Shown here piece by piece: positions 13,206 through 13,650 of a stretch of 13,650 nt of DNA. Below the pieces are notes generated by a model. The model worked only from the letters and a program-made list of their open reading frames with translations, did not search any database and was not told the origin of the DNA. This DNA is from Gammaproteobacteria bacterium. Its GTDB lineage: Bacteria > Pseudomonadota > Gammaproteobacteria > Poriferisulfidales > Oxydemutatoraceae. The stretch is from positions 1 through 13,650 of the forward strand of contig RKSI01000086.1 of NCBI GenBank assembly GCA_007570905.1. The letters run 5' to 3'. Every line of letters starts with the position of its first letter. Positions within the stretch are counted from its first letter, which is position 1. Made by a program: the position numbers and the translations under genes.

Positions 13206-13650
13206 ATGGCGAACGACTACAAGAGCACGCTGAACCTGCCGCAGACGGCGTTTCCGATGCGCGCCAACCTGGCGCGGCGCGAGCCGGAAATGCTGGCGCG
13301 CTGGGAGGCCGACGGCCTCTACCGGCGCGTGCGCGAGGCGCGCAGCGGGCGCGACAAGTTCATCCTGCACGACGGCCCGCCCTACGCCAACGGCGACATT
13401 CACATCGGCCACGCCGTCAACAAGATATTGAAGGACATCATCGTCAAGAGCAAACTGCTGGAAGGTTTTGACGCGCCGTTTGTGCCGGGCTGGGATTGCC
13501 ACGGGCTGCCGATTGAGCAGCGCGTTGAGAAGGAACTCGGCAAGCCCGCCGGCGCCGGCGCCGCGGCGCGCTTTCGCAAACGATGCCGCGACTACGCCGC
13601 CGAACAGATGCCGCGGCAGCGGCGCCACTTCATCCGCCTCGGCGTGCTCG
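13206..13650 (+). CDS. ileS: Isoleucyl-tRNA synthetase, N-terminal part (runs off window)
   Basis: It charges tRNA-Ile with isoleucine in the cytosol; class I synthetase. The visible 148 codons cover the N-terminus and the first part of the Rossmann catalytic domain. DYKSTLNLP at residues 4-12 and [15 protein letters not shown] at 55-69 contain the HIGH signature (66-69). [12 protein letters not shown] and [12 protein letters not shown] follow, then FIRLGVL at the edge. The start fits the conserved enterobacterial N-terminus exactly, so ATG 13206 is firm even though no Shine-Dalgarno site precedes it. The KMSKS motif, editing domain and zinc-binding C-terminus lie beyond the window. The ribF-ileS order, often followed by lspA, is common in Gammaproteobacteria. 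Confidence 0.97.
   Translation, partial: MANDYKSTLNLPQTAFPMRANLARREPEMLARWEADGLYRRVREARSGRDKFILHDGPPYANGDIHIGHAVNKILKDIIVKSKLLEGFDAPFVPGWDCHGLPIEQRVEKELGKPAGAGAAARFRKRCRDYAAEQMPRQRRHFIRLGVL

Noticed and set aside
12164..13207. Minus-strand frame of 347 codons opposite ribF
   Set aside because: It is the shadow of a secure ribF gene; composition is low-complexity Ala/Arg/Gly and no motif is visible.
13135..13233. Possible 32-codon leader peptide (ATG 13135) overlapping the ileS start
   Set aside because: No ribosome site, Arg-rich composition expected from random GC-rich DNA, and no Ile-rich run or attenuator with T-tract.
12942..13628. Minus-strand frame opposite the end of ribF and the start of ileS
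   Set aside because: It overlaps two conserved genes on the other strand and has no recognisable product.

Overview
The window is GC-rich DNA (roughly two-thirds G+C by eye) from a bacterium. The riboflavin kinase/FAD synthetase gene ribF is followed directly by ileS, an order classical for Gammaproteobacteria and relatives. The IleS N-terminus is very close to the enterobacterial protein. I therefore infer an uncultivated or poorly sampled proteobacterium, most likely gammaproteobacterial; the species cannot be told from this sequence.

Layout: (1) From 12044 leftwards to the window edge, the minus strand is one uninterrupted reading frame of 4,014 codons with no stop inside the window. I checked the in-frame TAA, TAG and TGA complements along its length and found none. 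It encodes a giant exported repeat protein: an N-terminal signal sequence, a ten-cysteine domain of unknown type, then about 25-28 beta-sandwich modules of two broad kinds, Calx-beta and PKD/cadherin-like, arranged in blocks. The C-terminus lies outside the window. (2) A 110-bp divergent promoter region (12045-12154) separates it from (3) ribF on the plus strand (12155-13117). (4) An 88-bp gap with a strong GC hairpin follows. (5) ileS starts at 13206 and runs off the right edge.

The plus strand opposite the giant gene carries very long open frames (up to 1,230 codons), codon-aligned with the minus-strand gene. They are a codon-bias artefact: the sense gene almost never uses TTA, CTA or TCA. 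They should not be annotated.

ribF and ileS are housekeeping genes (flavin cofactor synthesis and isoleucyl-tRNA charging) and probably form one transcription unit. The giant gene is accessory and functionally unrelated. By family precedent it is a cell-surface or secreted calcium-binding adhesin-like protein. The most interesting material is its higher-order architecture: PKD-like dyads followed by Calx-beta repeats, a recurrent PP linker, cysteines confined to a few domains, and a cysteine-rich N-terminal domain I do not recognise. The duplicated start region and the mirrored -10 elements shared with ribF are also notable.
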